In this document: positions 1-9,639 of the stretch, in pieces
How positions within the stretch are numbered: the stretch's first letter is position 1
Layout of the letters: each line of letters begins with the position of its first letter
The notes under the pieces: model-generated
Told to the model about the DNA's origin: nothing
Seen by the model: only the letters and a program-made list of their open reading frames with translations
The model's database searches: none
Program-made: the position numbers and the translations under genes
Source of the DNA: Paramoeba atlantica
Lineage: Eukaryota; Discosea
Reading direction: 5' to 3'
DNA length: 64,000 nucleotides
Assembly: GCA_977017575.1 (NCBI GenBank)
Contig: CDRNVI010000030.1
Coordinates: 744,001-808,000, forward strand

Positions 1-193
1 ACATTGGATAAAAAACGTTTTACATGGAAGTAGGATTGTCGTACAAGACTCTAAAATGTTCCTGCAGTTCATGAAAGAAAAACGGATGAACCACCGAGCA
101 ACGAAACATGCATCTAAGCAAGGCAAGAAGGAATTATTTTTTTGAAACAGAAACGGGGAAAAAGACGTATAAGCAAGAAAAAAAATGACCGAT

Positions 194-1927
194 TTATTTG
201 CATAATATGCTTAAGTCGAAAAATGCTTGCGACGCCAAAAGAATGGCAACGTTAATTTGTGCTTTGAAATCCTCCATCGAAACATTCCGAGATTTGTGTG
301 CGGTCGTGTACCTCCTGTTCAGACGTACTAAATTGGTGGTAGATAAAGGCAATGTAGAACAATCTTCTTTTTCAGAAAGTACCCGTAATCCAGAAAGGGT
401 TCGTGATTGAGCTGCATCAGGAGAATCGCCATCAGTTGCGGGTGAAATTGGTGCGGATAAGAACGAAGAAGTACATACGTTTTTAAAATGTGGTGCATCG
501 AGTTCTTTGTGAATTGAGGTTTCATGATCAACGCTCATGGCTTCAAAGCAAGACAATTGCGACGAAAACAATTCGTGAACGAAAGAATCTATTTCATCAT
601 GTGCGACGCAATAAATTACCGAAGCAAGTGAAATTGCCCCTGCAAAAAATTGGACAAAACCTGTCCCGGTGTACATTAAAAAATCAGTTATCGAACTTTT
701 TGAATTCCTATGTCTGTTTGCCAAAAATAGATGGTTGGATACGGACGCACTTCTCATGTCGCCATCAGAAAAAATATTCATTCTTTGATCACCGACTCCG
801 TGTTTTTGAAAAAGAAAAGACGCGTCTATCAATTCTCCTTGGCAAGCAGAAGCGCATGAGTTCATACTTCCATCACTTCTGTGCGTTAGCATAGTAATAA
901 AGACACGCTCTACAAAACCTGTACCATACGCGAAATTACGCTTCAAAGCCTTTTCATGAAGGTGAGAAATAACTTCATCGTTCGGGGCACGCCTTTCCCC
1001 ATTATGAATCAGAGAATCCGAAACTGAAGGAGGTAAACTTCTGCTAGGTCGAAAAACGTTAAGTAAGTGTCGAAACAAATCCCAAAGAAGAGATCCGCTC
1101 GGCCGCAAAGGCTGAAATAAAAACGTTCGTTGCAGAATTCGAAAGTTGGATTGATGGAGAACGTGTCTTTCCCAAATGCTAATTGCATGTCTCGAAAGTT
1201 TCAGACGTTGTGCTGTGGGAGTAGAGCATACAGTATCCATAGAGGGGATGCGATGGGTAACACGAAAAATAACTAGCATGCACGCAATGCACTGATACAG
1301 AAGTGAACGAAATAAAAAGTCCTTGCCGCGAATTAAACGAGCAAGTGAATAAAACCACCGAACAAAAACAAGACGTTTGTCGGGGTCTTGCACAGCTGTT
1401 CGGCTTTCTTTTTTTGATGCATTGTCCTGCGAAGGTGCTATCTGTGGATCATTGTATACTTTGATCCCACGTATCTCGCTGCTACTGGGCGTGACGAATT
1501 TTTGTTGTTTACAAGAGGGCTCATCTTGTGCGTCATGAACCGGTTGCACAGATCTATTGTAGGTATTTTTGTGGTTTCTACTTTTTTCAGACTGCCATTG
1601 CTCCAATGTGGGACTAAACACTCGGAAAAAAGAATCACACCAAAATTGAAAGCAAAATAGTAAACACCCCGTGTTGGATGGAAGCTTGCACTCCTCAGAT
1701 ATACAGAAGCAAGTGGTGACCATTTCGGGAAAAGATTCACACAGTAGAATCAGTGCCTCATAGGCAGTTATACAATAAATTTCGTGCATATGGGTTTGAA
1801 CAAAATCCCAATCAAAAGCATTCCACTTCAAATTTACTTGCTGTTTTGACTCAAAGCAAATTTCAGAATCCTTAATTCCGTGGAAAAAAAGTTTCGCAAG
1901 AATGGAAAGAGAAGACTCTCCAAGCAT
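194..1927 (-). CDS. Hypothetical protein, possible membrane protein
   Basis: Long open frame of 577 codons from the first ATG at 1927; the frame stays open a further 18 codons upstream, but only from a GTG, so the ATG is preferred. I do not recognise the family. Two hydrophobic stretches are visible, one near residues 200-220 (LLYQCIACMLVIFRV) and a better membrane-segment candidate near residue 440-460 (GFVQFFAGAISLASVIYCVA). The middle is basic and serine-rich. It follows the strand and spacing of all other host genes, which supports it being real. Its downstream (left) neighbour is outside the window; upstream lies a transposon nest. Function unknown; a membrane protein is an inference only. 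Confidence 0.6.
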   Translation of the reverse strand: MLGESSLSILAKLFFHGIKDSEICFESKQQVNLKWNAFDWDFVQTHMHEIYCITAYEALILLCESFPEMVTTCFCISEECKLPSNTGCLLFCFQFWCDSFFRVFSPTLEQWQSEKSRNHKNTYNRSVQPVHDAQDEPSCKQQKFVTPSSSEIRGIKVYNDPQIAPSQDNASKKESRTAVQDPDKRLVFVRWFYSLARLIRGKDFLFRSLLYQCIACMLVIFRVTHRIPSMDTVCSTPTAQRLKLSRHAISIWERHVLHQSNFRILQRTFLFQPLRPSGSLLWDLFRHLLNVFRPSRSLPPSVSDSLIHNGERRAPNDEVISHLHEKALKRNFAYGTGFVERVFITMLTHRSDGSMNSCASACQGELIDASFLFQKHGVGDQRMNIFSDGDMRSASVSNHLFLANRHRNSKSSITDFLMYTGTGFVQFFAGAISLASVIYCVAHDEIDSFVHELFSSQLSCFEAMSVDHETSIHKELDAPHFKNVCTSSFLSAPISPATDGDSPDAAQSRTLSGLRVLSEKEDCSTLPLSTTNLVRLNRRYTTAHKSRNVSMEDFKAQINVAILLASQAFFDLSILCK

Positions 1928-2825
1928 TAACGTGTAATTGTATAATGTAAAATCTGAGTATGATATCCATGAAAAGAGCACGATACTTTAAAAAGTATGT
2001 AACATGTCTGTATAATTTCATTTACACCCGTGACGATTTGTATTTATCTTTTGATTTACAGAAATTAGATACTTTGCTTACATTCTTAAACCCCAAATTG
2101 CAATGCCACCCACTGTACATTTAATCTAGTAATGTAAATTCAAGTCGTGCAAATACAGTAAACGCACTATTCTCAGAATGCTCAGTTGTACGTTGACACA
2201 AAAAAAAACGGCTTTTTTGTCGTTTTTCGTCACTATTCTCAGAATTGGTCTGTTGAACGTTGACAGGCACTTTTTTATGAGGTCAAATCATAATTCTCAT
2301 TTTTAAAAAAAAGTTTTTTAATGCAATCACTCACCGATGGATTCTTACTCTTGTCTTTGCCAGATCTTACTAAACATCTTTTAAGAATTATCTTTGATGG
2401 GCTTATCGAACGAGGAAAAACTTATCCAACGAGGCTTATCGAACGAGGAAAAAGTCATTGAGCTCGTGAGGCGTAGTCCCGGCGACAGAGGCGTAGCCCC
2501 GGCGAATACAATATTGATATGATGAACAGGATGGTTCTCACGACCATGGGTGTTCAGGAAGAGTAAGCAACGAGTTTAAGCAGTGAGCGAAGAATACGAA
2601 GAGAGTTAAGCAGTGATTAAAAGAAATTTATTTTTTTCTATTCTCGTTTTTGAGTATCGAATTCAATTGAATTCGAAAAACATGTGTGGCCGAAGCCCCA
2701 TTCTCATTTTTCAAAGTGCATTCTCATTTCGTACCCCTGCCGGGTAAATGGGTAATTACCCGGGTCTGCGACCCAGTTACCCGCACCGACCCGCATTGAC
2801 AGGTCGTCTTAGAAAGATACATATA

Positions 2826-3532
2826 CACCCCTGGGCAGCTTCATTTACCCCCCCCCCCTACAGGTCTTGTATTTTGTTTGATTTCGGAAAGATTTGGTAT
2901 GGGACTGTTTCTCGCTCCGATCGTCTCGAATCCGCGGTCGTTTTCACTCGAGCGACCTTGATTTGCTCCGAGACCTTAAAATGTTTGTCCAAGAAGTCAT
3001 TTTTTTTTGCTCACCCTTGAAAAATCTACTTTTTTTCTGTTTTTTCCTCAATGGTCAAACGATATCGGGCTTCTTCCCTCCCGAATCAGCGTATTTCACC
3101 AGAAAGGCAAACTCTCAGCATAGCACGCTACAAGGAACTAAAATCCCTACGTGCTGTAGCTAATGAGCTCAAAATCTCCAGGAATGTTTTTTTTCTCCAG
3201 GAATTCGATGTTTTATCAGGAGTACATTACAAAGAAAGGTTATCACATTGGTTGTTGAATACGTATTCAGCGTCTTTTTTGCGTTCTCTAAGCATGATTT
3301 ACATTTTTGAAAACATAAAAAAATATTTAAAAGCAAGAAAAAAATTCAAAAAAAAAAGTGTACACCCTCAAAAATTGTCCAGTCATTTTAGTAAAAAAAT
3401 ATTATTCTAATCATGAAAAGGACCGCGGATTCGAGACGATCGGAGCGAAAAACAGTCCCATACCAAATATTTCCGAAATCGAACAAAATGCAAGACCTGT
3501 AGGGGGGGGGTAAATGAAGCTGCCCAGGGGTG
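2826..3532 (+). mobile_element. Small mariner-like transposon nested inside the hAT-like element
   Basis: About 125-bp inverted repeats (2826-2950 and 3409-3532) start CACCCCTGGGCAGC, run through a poly-C tract and TACAGGTCTTGTATTTTG, and end near GAATCCGCGGTC. TA dinucleotides flank both ends (2824-2825, 3533-3534). Inside, a plus-strand frame from the ATG at 3051 to 3410 begins with a basic stretch and a helix-turn-helix-like segment (ARYKELKSLRAVANEL), as in Tc1/mariner transposases, but contains no DDE core, so the copy is a deleted derivative. A diverged piece of the same inverted repeat lies at about 61756-61880. Confidence 0.75.
3051..3410 (+). pseudogene. N-terminal transposase remnant with helix-turn-helix
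   Basis: A 119-codon plus-strand frame starting at an ATG. The first about 45 residues (MVKRYRASSLPNQRIS..., then ARYKELKSLRAVANELKISR) look like the DNA-binding helix-turn-helix of a Tc1/mariner-type transposase. The remainder is low-complexity lysine/phenylalanine-rich and unlike any transposase core, so this is the start of a transposase gene joined to non-coding sequence by internal deletion. It lies on the strand opposite to all host genes and is wholly inside the element at 2826-3532. Confidence 0.5.
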
Positions 3533-3701
3533 TACATGTATACATCTGTTTGTTGAATCTTGTCATCGGGAAATAAACGTGCATCTTTGTTTCGGACCTT
3601 ATGGTGAAGTGTTTTATGGCTAAGTAAGAAGTCAATAATCATATTACTCTTGTGTTTGATCGCACTAACTAATCTCTTCTTACCTAAACTTATCTGTACT
3701 C

Positions 3702-4652
3702 ATGGCTCGTCAACGACGATTAGAGCAGACATCTAGCACGCCTGAACTATTTTCGTCATCTGATACTGAAGATGGTAATACCCCTGAGTCAAAAAAAATG
3801 AAGCATCGCGATACTATACGGCACAAAATGACAGTAGAATCCTTATCTGGGCAATTCGTGCTCGTGCGCTGTCCTCCCGGATGCACTCACACACACACAC
3901 ACACAGATATTCTCACCGATCCTTTGGGCCAAAAGCTTCATTTCATATGTACCAAGGAAGGATGCGCATTTGAATCTCACTCTCGTTATAAAAATGTGTA
4001 TCACAAGCATCGCCGCGAGTGCTCAAAATCTCTTGAAAATTCCCGATTGGCACAGGTAGAGAGTGCAAATAATCAGGGAGTAATTGTACAGCGCTTCGTA
4101 GGAAAAGTACTGCCATGCTTACAGACCCTAACGAATCTTTCTTCTAGTCGGTTTGTCTGTCTCGTGCATAAGTACGAGGATTTACGCCATGTACCTGGAA
4201 CAATGATAAAAAGAGCACTTCCGGAATCAAATTTAAAGAAGTGGCACCACTATTGTGAAGTGCTGTCGCATGACATATGGGGAAAACTTTCTGCCGACGT
4301 AGACTCGCGTAAGCTCTATGGAATTGCCGTAGACGCGGACATTGACAAGGTAAAGGCTGAACATATCTTGTTGTCTGTGCTGTACGTTGGGTCAGAAGAG
4401 TATGTCTTACCACCGATATATTCTCCAAGGCATCGTGCCTTTGACGGAAAGACGGCAGCTGAGCAGTTGATTTCTACTCTTCTGGCGAACCTTGGTGAAG
4501 TTCGTTTGCTTAAAATGAGATACATTATTGCGGACGGCAGTGATGTAAATCACGTGGTTATATTCTTCCAGACGAAGGTGTTTCTCAGGATGGTAGCGAT
4601 GTTGAAGTATCTGATGTCGAAGAAGATGAATCTGTTATGCAGTAAAGATTAA
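3702..4652 (+). pseudogene. Deleted hAT/DUF659-like transposase
   Basis: 316-codon plus-strand frame with an ATG start. Order: charged N-terminus (about 1-50); a Cys/His cluster with CPPGC, a CTKEGC and HKHRREC spacing like a zinc finger (about 58-108); then a segment with GIAVDAD and, about 75 residues later, IIADGSDVN, which resembles the two N-terminal acidic positions of the RNase H-like core in hAT/DUF659 transposases. It then stops far short of the usual 600 or so residues. Just downstream, in another frame (about 4570-4648), an acidic tail DGSDVEVSDVEEDESV ending in TAA looks like the original C-terminus, so an internal deletion is likely. A (CA)n run at about 3886-3905 encodes HTHTHT within the frame. 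Confidence 0.55.
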
Positions 4653-5372
4653 TGCATAGTATTTTATTGTTAATATTAATGCTATGCATAGTATCACAGT
4701 ATCATACACTGCCGTATAAATGTTTTCTATGTGGTGATTCTTTATAGTTTCATCTTAGTTTGCTAGGAATCGAGGGTAAACTCGACTGGCCAAAAAAAAT
4801 AAAAAAAATGATACCATCGCGGTGTTAGGGGGTAGGCTTCCGGTGGGCCTAGGGGGTTCGCACCAAAATAAAAATAAAAAAAATAAAAAAAATAAATGGG
4901 CGACAGAAGCAAATCAGTAAAGGGAATTCTTCTTATGGAAGGAATTCCTCATCGCTAAAGATACCGTTTCTGTACATAGAGCATTCCGTGCCAATCCTAC
5001 GAATCAGCACACTTGAGAGGAAATAATTTTGTATTTAATGGCTAGTGCGCCGATGCGGGTCGGTGTGGGTCGGTGCGGGTAACTGGGTCACAGAACCGGG
5101 TAATTTACCCGCACAGACCCGCTAATGGGTAATTACCCATCGACCCGGCAGGGGTATATCATTTTGGCTAGTTGTATGTTGACAGCCCAATTCTCATTTT
5201 TAGCGACTCTCAGAATAGTGACGTTTACTGTATTAAGAAGTTCGAAAATAAGTGAAACTCCATGAATTTACAAACCATTTGTCCCTTAAATTAATAAAAT
5301 CCTTCAACACAAAATTCGTTAGAAATTGTTATCTGCTACAATGAAAACCATTTCGCCCAAGAGTTAAAAGTT

Positions 5373-6215
5373 TCATTCATGTAAGTTTATATTGGTGCCT
5401 TTATATTCGAAATTTTGGAGAGATCTTGGAAGAGTGGAACGATCGACTACACCATGAAGTTCGGCATTGTCATCTATCCTAAGTGTGTTTAATCGCACGG
5501 GGAGACCCTCAAACAGCACTTCGCCCGAAAAACAATTGTCATACAAGTAGAGTTCAAGAATGGAACAGGGTAAATGCTGTAAGTTGAGGGACCCTGTAAA
5601 TCGATTCTCCGATATATTCAAGTGATTCAGGTGTTCTGACAACCGCGTTAAATCAATGGTTCCAGACAACTTATTCTTCCGAAGAGAAAGGTACACCAAA
5701 TTTCTAGGCAGGCTCGTTAATTCTACGCTACCTTCAAATCTGTTTGATCCTACTGCAAGTTCCTCCAAAGTATGGGGCATGTGCTCCAAATCAAGGTTGC
5801 CAGTAAAGTCATTGTTCCATAAAATCAAAGTTGAAAGTTGCGGCGGTAAGGTATCTAGCTTCACCCCGCCAGTCAGCTGGGTATCCCAAAGCCTGCAAGC
5901 TGTCAGAGTGCGGGGTAACCAATCCCACTGGAGAGTACCGGAGAGTCGTTCAAAAGCAAAAGCACTCCAGTTAATCTCCGTTACGTGAATAGCATCCTCA
6001 CAGGTCACGCATTTCCATTCACACGCAGGTGTTGATGTGTTCCAGGACGGATGTGGTTTCTCGATATCTTGGGTAAATTTTGCAAGTTCATATTCTTGTG
6101 GTAAGTTGGCTCCTCGTACTCTACCGGTATGACTGTGATGCGACTGTGCAATGGGGATGTCAGCTGTGCTGTACAGCATGCAGGAAAAGATAAAAATTGC
6201 TGCCGGAGTGCTCAT
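5373..6215 (-). CDS. Secreted leucine-rich-repeat protein, LRR family member 1
   Basis: 280 codons from the ATG at 6215 (the GTG just before is not used). A hydrophobic N-terminus (about residues 3-24, AAIFIFSCMLYSTADIPIA) is a plausible signal peptide. The family cap follows: GRVRGANLPQEYELAKF, then W-x7-ACEWKCVTC, where the usual glycine of WxGVxC is replaced by cysteine. Seven LRRs of 23 residues follow, of the form LPxxLxxLxLxxNxFxGxxDLxx, and a closing motif YKGTNI shared with the member at 10787. No membrane anchor or GPI signal is visible at the C-terminus. It lies 143 bp from the end of a transposon nest on its 3' side. Role unknown; LRRs usually bind proteins or glycans. Confidence 0.85.
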   Translation of the reverse strand: MSTPAAIFIFSCMLYSTADIPIAQSHHSHTGRVRGANLPQEYELAKFTQDIEKPHPSWNTSTPACEWKCVTCEDAIHVTEINWSAFAFERLSGTLQWDWLPRTLTACRLWDTQLTGGVKLDTLPPQLSTLILWNNDFTGNLDLEHMPHTLEELAVGSNRFEGSVELTSLPRNLVYLSLRKNKLSGTIDLTRLSEHLNHLNISENRFTGSLNLQHLPCSILELYLYDNCFSGEVLFEGLPVRLNTLRIDDNAELHGVVDRSTLPRSLQNFEYKGTNINLHE

Positions 6216-6494
6216 CACACGTTAGACAACAATAATTAATAAGTTGCTTGGTGAATTAATAAAATTCAGTAGTTCAATGAAATTAACTGCAAGGATATCA
6301 TCGTTATCATTTCACATGTGTATGATACAATAATGCACAAAAGAGATCAACGTTCAAAAAAACTGGGAAGCCACAGAATAAAGTATACCTAGTTTCGTAG
6401 CCAAAACACAGTGACGATAGACAGATAGGAGGTTCGTTCTCCTTCGAATTCTCACGGTGAGAATCCCACTTCTTGCTTTGGTGGTTTTCTGTTT

Positions 6495-7742
6495 TTACTC
6501 GGAAGTCGACTTCTTTAAATCTGCCCACCAAGGAGAAGGCGCTTCTAGTTGTACGCTCCCCGACACAAGTCGTAGACAGTACTTCCATGAGTGAAGGCAA
6601 ATAAAAGAAGTATAATCGTTGTCGACAAGTTGAATATCTTCATCACATCGAGTACAATGTGTGCTTTCCGTGTCCGTAAAAGTTCCGTTCATCAATTGCG
6701 CAGTCGCAGAAGTTTCAACCAATGAGTGACACGAAAGAAATTTCTGTGTAGGATGACCATACAGTCTATCATTTATAATAGGGTAACCCAAAGTAGAGAG
6801 GTGAACACGAATTTGATGAGTTCGGCCTGTATATGGCGTACATGAGAGAAGCGTCGCACATCGATTCGAGTCTCTATGTAGTACAGAAAAGAAGGTTTGT
6901 GAGGGCTTTGCATTTTCTATATCGGAGCGATCACGCGAACCTTGCGTGTATTTTCGCATCCAATCCCGTTTCTCCTGCACAGAGGAAAAAGAAGTTCTGG
7001 TGCGTTTGGCGGGTCCTCGTTGTTCCTCGAACCGTTGAATTTCCTGAATGAGATCCGGATCAGTGACACAACGCATTCGACCTGTTTTGTAATCCTCCAC
7101 ACAAAGCGGGAAATTCACCTCAAAAGAATCCTCCTCTACGATACCATGGACCAGGGCAAGGTACGTTTTCTCAACCTCTGAGGCCAAACGTCTCTCCAAA
7201 ATAGCTGCAATGTTTGACTTGAGCTCTGCATTCGTTGCGAGCAGAAGCAACCCACTGGTGCCACGGTCCAATCGATGACAGGGGTGTAGCTTTCCCCCCG
7301 ATTCTGGTTTTGCCCAATCCTTCGCAAGTTCATGTTGTAAACGATACAACACACTGTTACGATGGTACCTCCCACAGGGATGTACTGGCATACTCGGGGG
7401 TTTGTTCACGACAAGTAATCCCGTGTCGGGGTCGTGATGTAATATCTCTATGTGTAGATCCAGTACTCGGGGCTCATGCCGATGTACAATGTGGATGATG
7501 GTCTCGTTCGGGCGAAGCCGGTGGCTCGCGAGCGCGACAGAAGGCCCATTGTGGGGATGCCGAACATAGAGCCGACCCTGTTCAAGAGCTTTTTGGTAGT
7601 AGTCCGGTGTCCTGTGGCCAAATTCCGCCTTCATAACGTCCAGAAGAGTGCGGCCAACCCAGCGCCCTTTTACGTGAACGGTGAAAGTGTAGTCATAGGG
7701 GTGGATGTAGCGGTACCCGTTTGAGGTGTAAAAGTAACACAT
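6495..7742 (-). CDS. RluA-family pseudouridine synthase, RPUSD2/Pus9 type
   Basis: 415 codons from an ATG. Converts uridine to pseudouridine in RNA. The catalytic motif HRLDRGTSG is at about 156-164, with the catalytic aspartate at 159, and later RTHQIRVHLSTLGYPI (RNA/uridine pocket) is intact. The N-terminal part (HVKGRWVGRTLLDVMKAEF, YYQKALEQGRLYV, HRHEP) matches the region preceding the catalytic domain in eukaryotic RPUSD2 and yeast Pus8/Pus9, which modify tRNA position 32, and differs from a bacterial S4 domain. The C-terminal about 60 residues carry CTRCDE plus a further Cys and could bind metal. Substrate (cytosolic or mitochondrial tRNA) cannot be told from the sequence; no clear mitochondrial presequence. 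Confidence 0.85.
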   Translation of the reverse strand: MCYFYTSNGYRYIHPYDYTFTVHVKGRWVGRTLLDVMKAEFGHRTPDYYQKALEQGRLYVRHPHNGPSVALASHRLRPNETIIHIVHRHEPRVLDLHIEILHHDPDTGLLVVNKPPSMPVHPCGRYHRNSVLYRLQHELAKDWAKPESGGKLHPCHRLDRGTSGLLLLATNAELKSNIAAILERRLASEVEKTYLALVHGIVEEDSFEVNFPLCVEDYKTGRMRCVTDPDLIQEIQRFEEQRGPAKRTRTSFSSVQEKRDWMRKYTQGSRDRSDIENAKPSQTFFSVLHRDSNRCATLLSCTPYTGRTHQIRVHLSTLGYPIINDRLYGHPTQKFLSCHSLVETSATAQLMNGTFTDTESTHCTRCDEDIQLVDNDYTSFICLHSWKYCLRLVSGSVQLEAPSPWWADLKKSTSE

Positions 7743-8104
7743 GGAAGTAGTGAAAACGGGTAGTTGGAAAGGATTTAACCAAAGAGCTGAGCTATTGTTT
7801 CAGAGATTTCGAAGTAAAGTAGGGCTATTTCGCTTTGCTTTTAAGTGAGCTCAAAGAAATCAAACATCCGTGCACTAGGGAAAGCACACAATGTTCTGCT
7901 CAAAATAGCATTAACTCTCCCTTAACTTATTTAAGTGCGATAGTTAAACTATCACTGAAAACACGTAGACTTCAGCACGCGTTCCTCAACGACTACAAAC
8001 TAACATAAACGCCACATTTCAACCATTCGTTGCAGATCACACCTTCTTACTCGCACATGCACTATTCGCCCCACTGTTTTGCGCGACACTATTGAACCCC
8101 CTTC
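7743..8104. other. Intergenic spacer, nothing recognised
   Basis: 362 bases between two minus-strand genes. It should hold the 5' leader of the pseudouridine synthase (right of 7742) and the 3' end region of PWP1. No open frame, repeat or element seen. Confidence 0.6.
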
Positions 8105-9454
8105 TCACCGTGCTGGCACCACGAACCCATGCCGCTTCACCTCCTCCTCTACCGTATAAATTAAAACCTTATCCTGACTCCCCCCGGCGGTCAGCAAAGT
8201 TGGGTCTTGCGGGTGAAACGCAATCGCAAAAACCTCTCCGACCCCTAACGCATGGGAAGCCACCAACGAGGGCCCACTTTCTCCTCCTCCACCCCCTTCC
8301 CTGAGATCCCACAAACTCACCTTTTTATCCCCCCCACCCGTAGCCAGCAGACCGGGAATTTGCGGAGAGAACGAGAACACTGTCCCTGTGGGATGGGCTT
8401 GTAACGTTAGCAACGCTGGGTCATCTCGCCCCATTTTACGAAGGTCAAACACCTTTAAACTCCCATCTGTGTGGGAGACCGCAAATTCACTAGCGCCATG
8501 CCACGCGATTTGCTCCGGGATCTCATGCAGGGCTCGAGCCATGGAACGGTCCTGGGCCCTGCAGTCATGGAGTACCGCCACAGGGTCGAAACCCGCGGAG
8601 AGGAGCAGACAACTCTCCGTGCGACTCCAGTCCAACGACTGAACTTTGTCTTTATGAGAACCGTCTCGTGTTTGGGTACACGTCCCATGGTCCAGATCCC
8701 ACAACTTAACACTGTGATCTGCCGAGGCAGAGGCCAAATGTTGAGGAGCCTCCCAGTTCCATTTAAGACACAGAACCGCATCGGTATGAGAGGAAGAACA
8801 ACAAGCAGGTGATGACGACGACGACGACGACGAACCCCCCAAACCCTTCCCCCCCCTCCTCCCTCCCCTCTTCCCCTTCCTCTCCCCCCTCCCCCGCACG
8901 CCCCCCCGCGACAGCTCCAGCCTCGGGGCGGTGGCCTCGAAAAGGTCCACGTCCCACGCCGCGACCCCCCCGGCCCGGTCCCCCACAAGAGCCAGGTTCG
9001 CCCTCCCGCTCCCCTGGGCCCGCCCCACCCACTCCACACACAGCGGGAGCTCGGGGAGCGGGAGGTCGTGGTGGGGGAACAGCCCGTCGGTGGAGGGGTC
9101 GTAGAGGTAGAGCTCGAGCGTGTTGCTGCTGCTGTCGTCGTCGCCCCCCCCCGCGTGGGTCACGAGCACGGGACAGTCCGTGGGGTGGATACGGTCGTCG
9201 TCCGCCTCGGAGTCCGAGAGGTCGTCGGAGAGTTCGGAGACCCAGAGGGTGTGGTCGTCGTCGTTGTTGTTGTTGCCGTTGTCATCATGGGAATTCTCGT
9301 GGGGTTGAGAGGGGGAAGAGAGGGAGGCCTCGCTGTCGGGGTTGTCGGGGAGGGTGGGGGGGTGAGGGGGGGTTGGTTTGCGGATTTTTTCGCGGAGGGG
9401 TGTGGGATTGCAGGCGGAGGCAGGGACCCAAGCAATGCCGCTGATGAGGCTCAT
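8105..9454 (-). CDS. PWP1: PWP1-like WD40 protein (ribosome biogenesis)
   Basis: 449 codons from an ATG. The N-terminus MSLISGIAWVP matches the start of periodic tryptophan protein 1, followed by a glutamate/aspartate-rich linker (about 30-95) and WD40 repeats; clear ones end LASASADHSVKLWDLD, AVSHTDGSLKVFDLR and LATGGGDKKVSLWDLR. PWP1 is a nucleolar protein needed for ribosomal RNA transcription and large-subunit assembly. A glycine/serine/arginine-rich loop of about 45 residues (near 185-230) interrupts the propeller. The N-terminal half is coded by extremely G/C-rich DNA (about 8805-9420), very unlike the rest of the gene. Family assignment is firm; function is by homology. Confidence 0.85.
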   Translation of the reverse strand: MSLISGIAWVPASACNPTPLREKIRKPTPPHPPTLPDNPDSEASLSSPSQPHENSHDDNGNNNNDDDHTLWVSELSDDLSDSEADDDRIHPTDCPVLVTHAGGGDDDSSSNTLELYLYDPSTDGLFPHHDLPLPELPLCVEWVGRAQGSGRANLALVGDRAGGVAAWDVDLFEATAPRLELSRGGVRGRGERKGKRGGRRGGKGLGGSSSSSSSSPACCSSSHTDAVLCLKWNWEAPQHLASASADHSVKLWDLDHGTCTQTRDGSHKDKVQSLDWSRTESCLLLSAGFDPVAVLHDCRAQDRSMARALHEIPEQIAWHGASEFAVSHTDGSLKVFDLRKMGRDDPALLTLQAHPTGTVFSFSPQIPGLLATGGGDKKVSLWDLREGGGGGESGPSLVASHALGVGEVFAIAFHPQDPTLLTAGGSQDKVLIYTVEEEVKRHGFVVPAR

Positions 9455-9639
9455 GAGGGAGGAAATAAAGGGAGGAAAACGATCGTAAAATTTAGATCGG
9501 GTGAAAAAGTGCAGTCCTTTAAGAGTAAACTAAAAATTTGGGACAAGAAGACCAAAATTGCTATAAGAAGACAATGAATGGTCGCGAAATGTCGTCAATG
9601 GAGAGTGTGTAGGCAGTATCTGGACGCCGCTGGTACGTA

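Larger units (their letters stand above)
2732..5156 (+). mobile_element. hAT-like DNA transposon inserted in the mariner-like element
   Basis: Inverted ends start TACCCCTGCCGGGT and continue with GGGTAATTACCC and GACCCG-rich repeats (2732-2798; 5051-5156). The flanking host sequence TCATTTCG (2724-2731) and TCATTTTG (5159-5166) looks like an 8-bp target duplication with one change, if the right end includes the extra TA. An 8-bp duplication, and the transposase fragment at 3702-4652, fit the hAT superfamily; I am less sure of the superfamily than of the element itself. The element is itself interrupted at 2826-3532 by a third transposon. Confidence 0.7.
2156..5230. mobile_element. Tc1/mariner-like DNA transposon (outer element of a nest)
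   Basis: Both ends are inverted copies of CAGTAAACG(T)CACTATTCT followed by a subterminal stretch containing GTTGTACGTTGACA, and both are flanked by TA (2154-2155 and 5231-5232), the target duplication of the Tc1/mariner/pogo superfamily. A second copy at 21580-22623 shares the same ends and confirms the boundaries. The interior is interrupted at 2732-5156 by a different element. Comparison with the other copy shows the two flanks of that insertion are contiguous in the uninterrupted copy. No intact transposase of its own is visible; about 570 bp of its own left part and 70 bp of its right part remain, so it is non-autonomous now. Confidence 0.85.

Noticed and set aside
8471-9577. Long plus-strand frames opposite PWP1 rich in Arg, Pro, Gly and Val
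   Set aside because: Shadows of a G/C-rich coding region; the minus strand has a clear WD40 protein.
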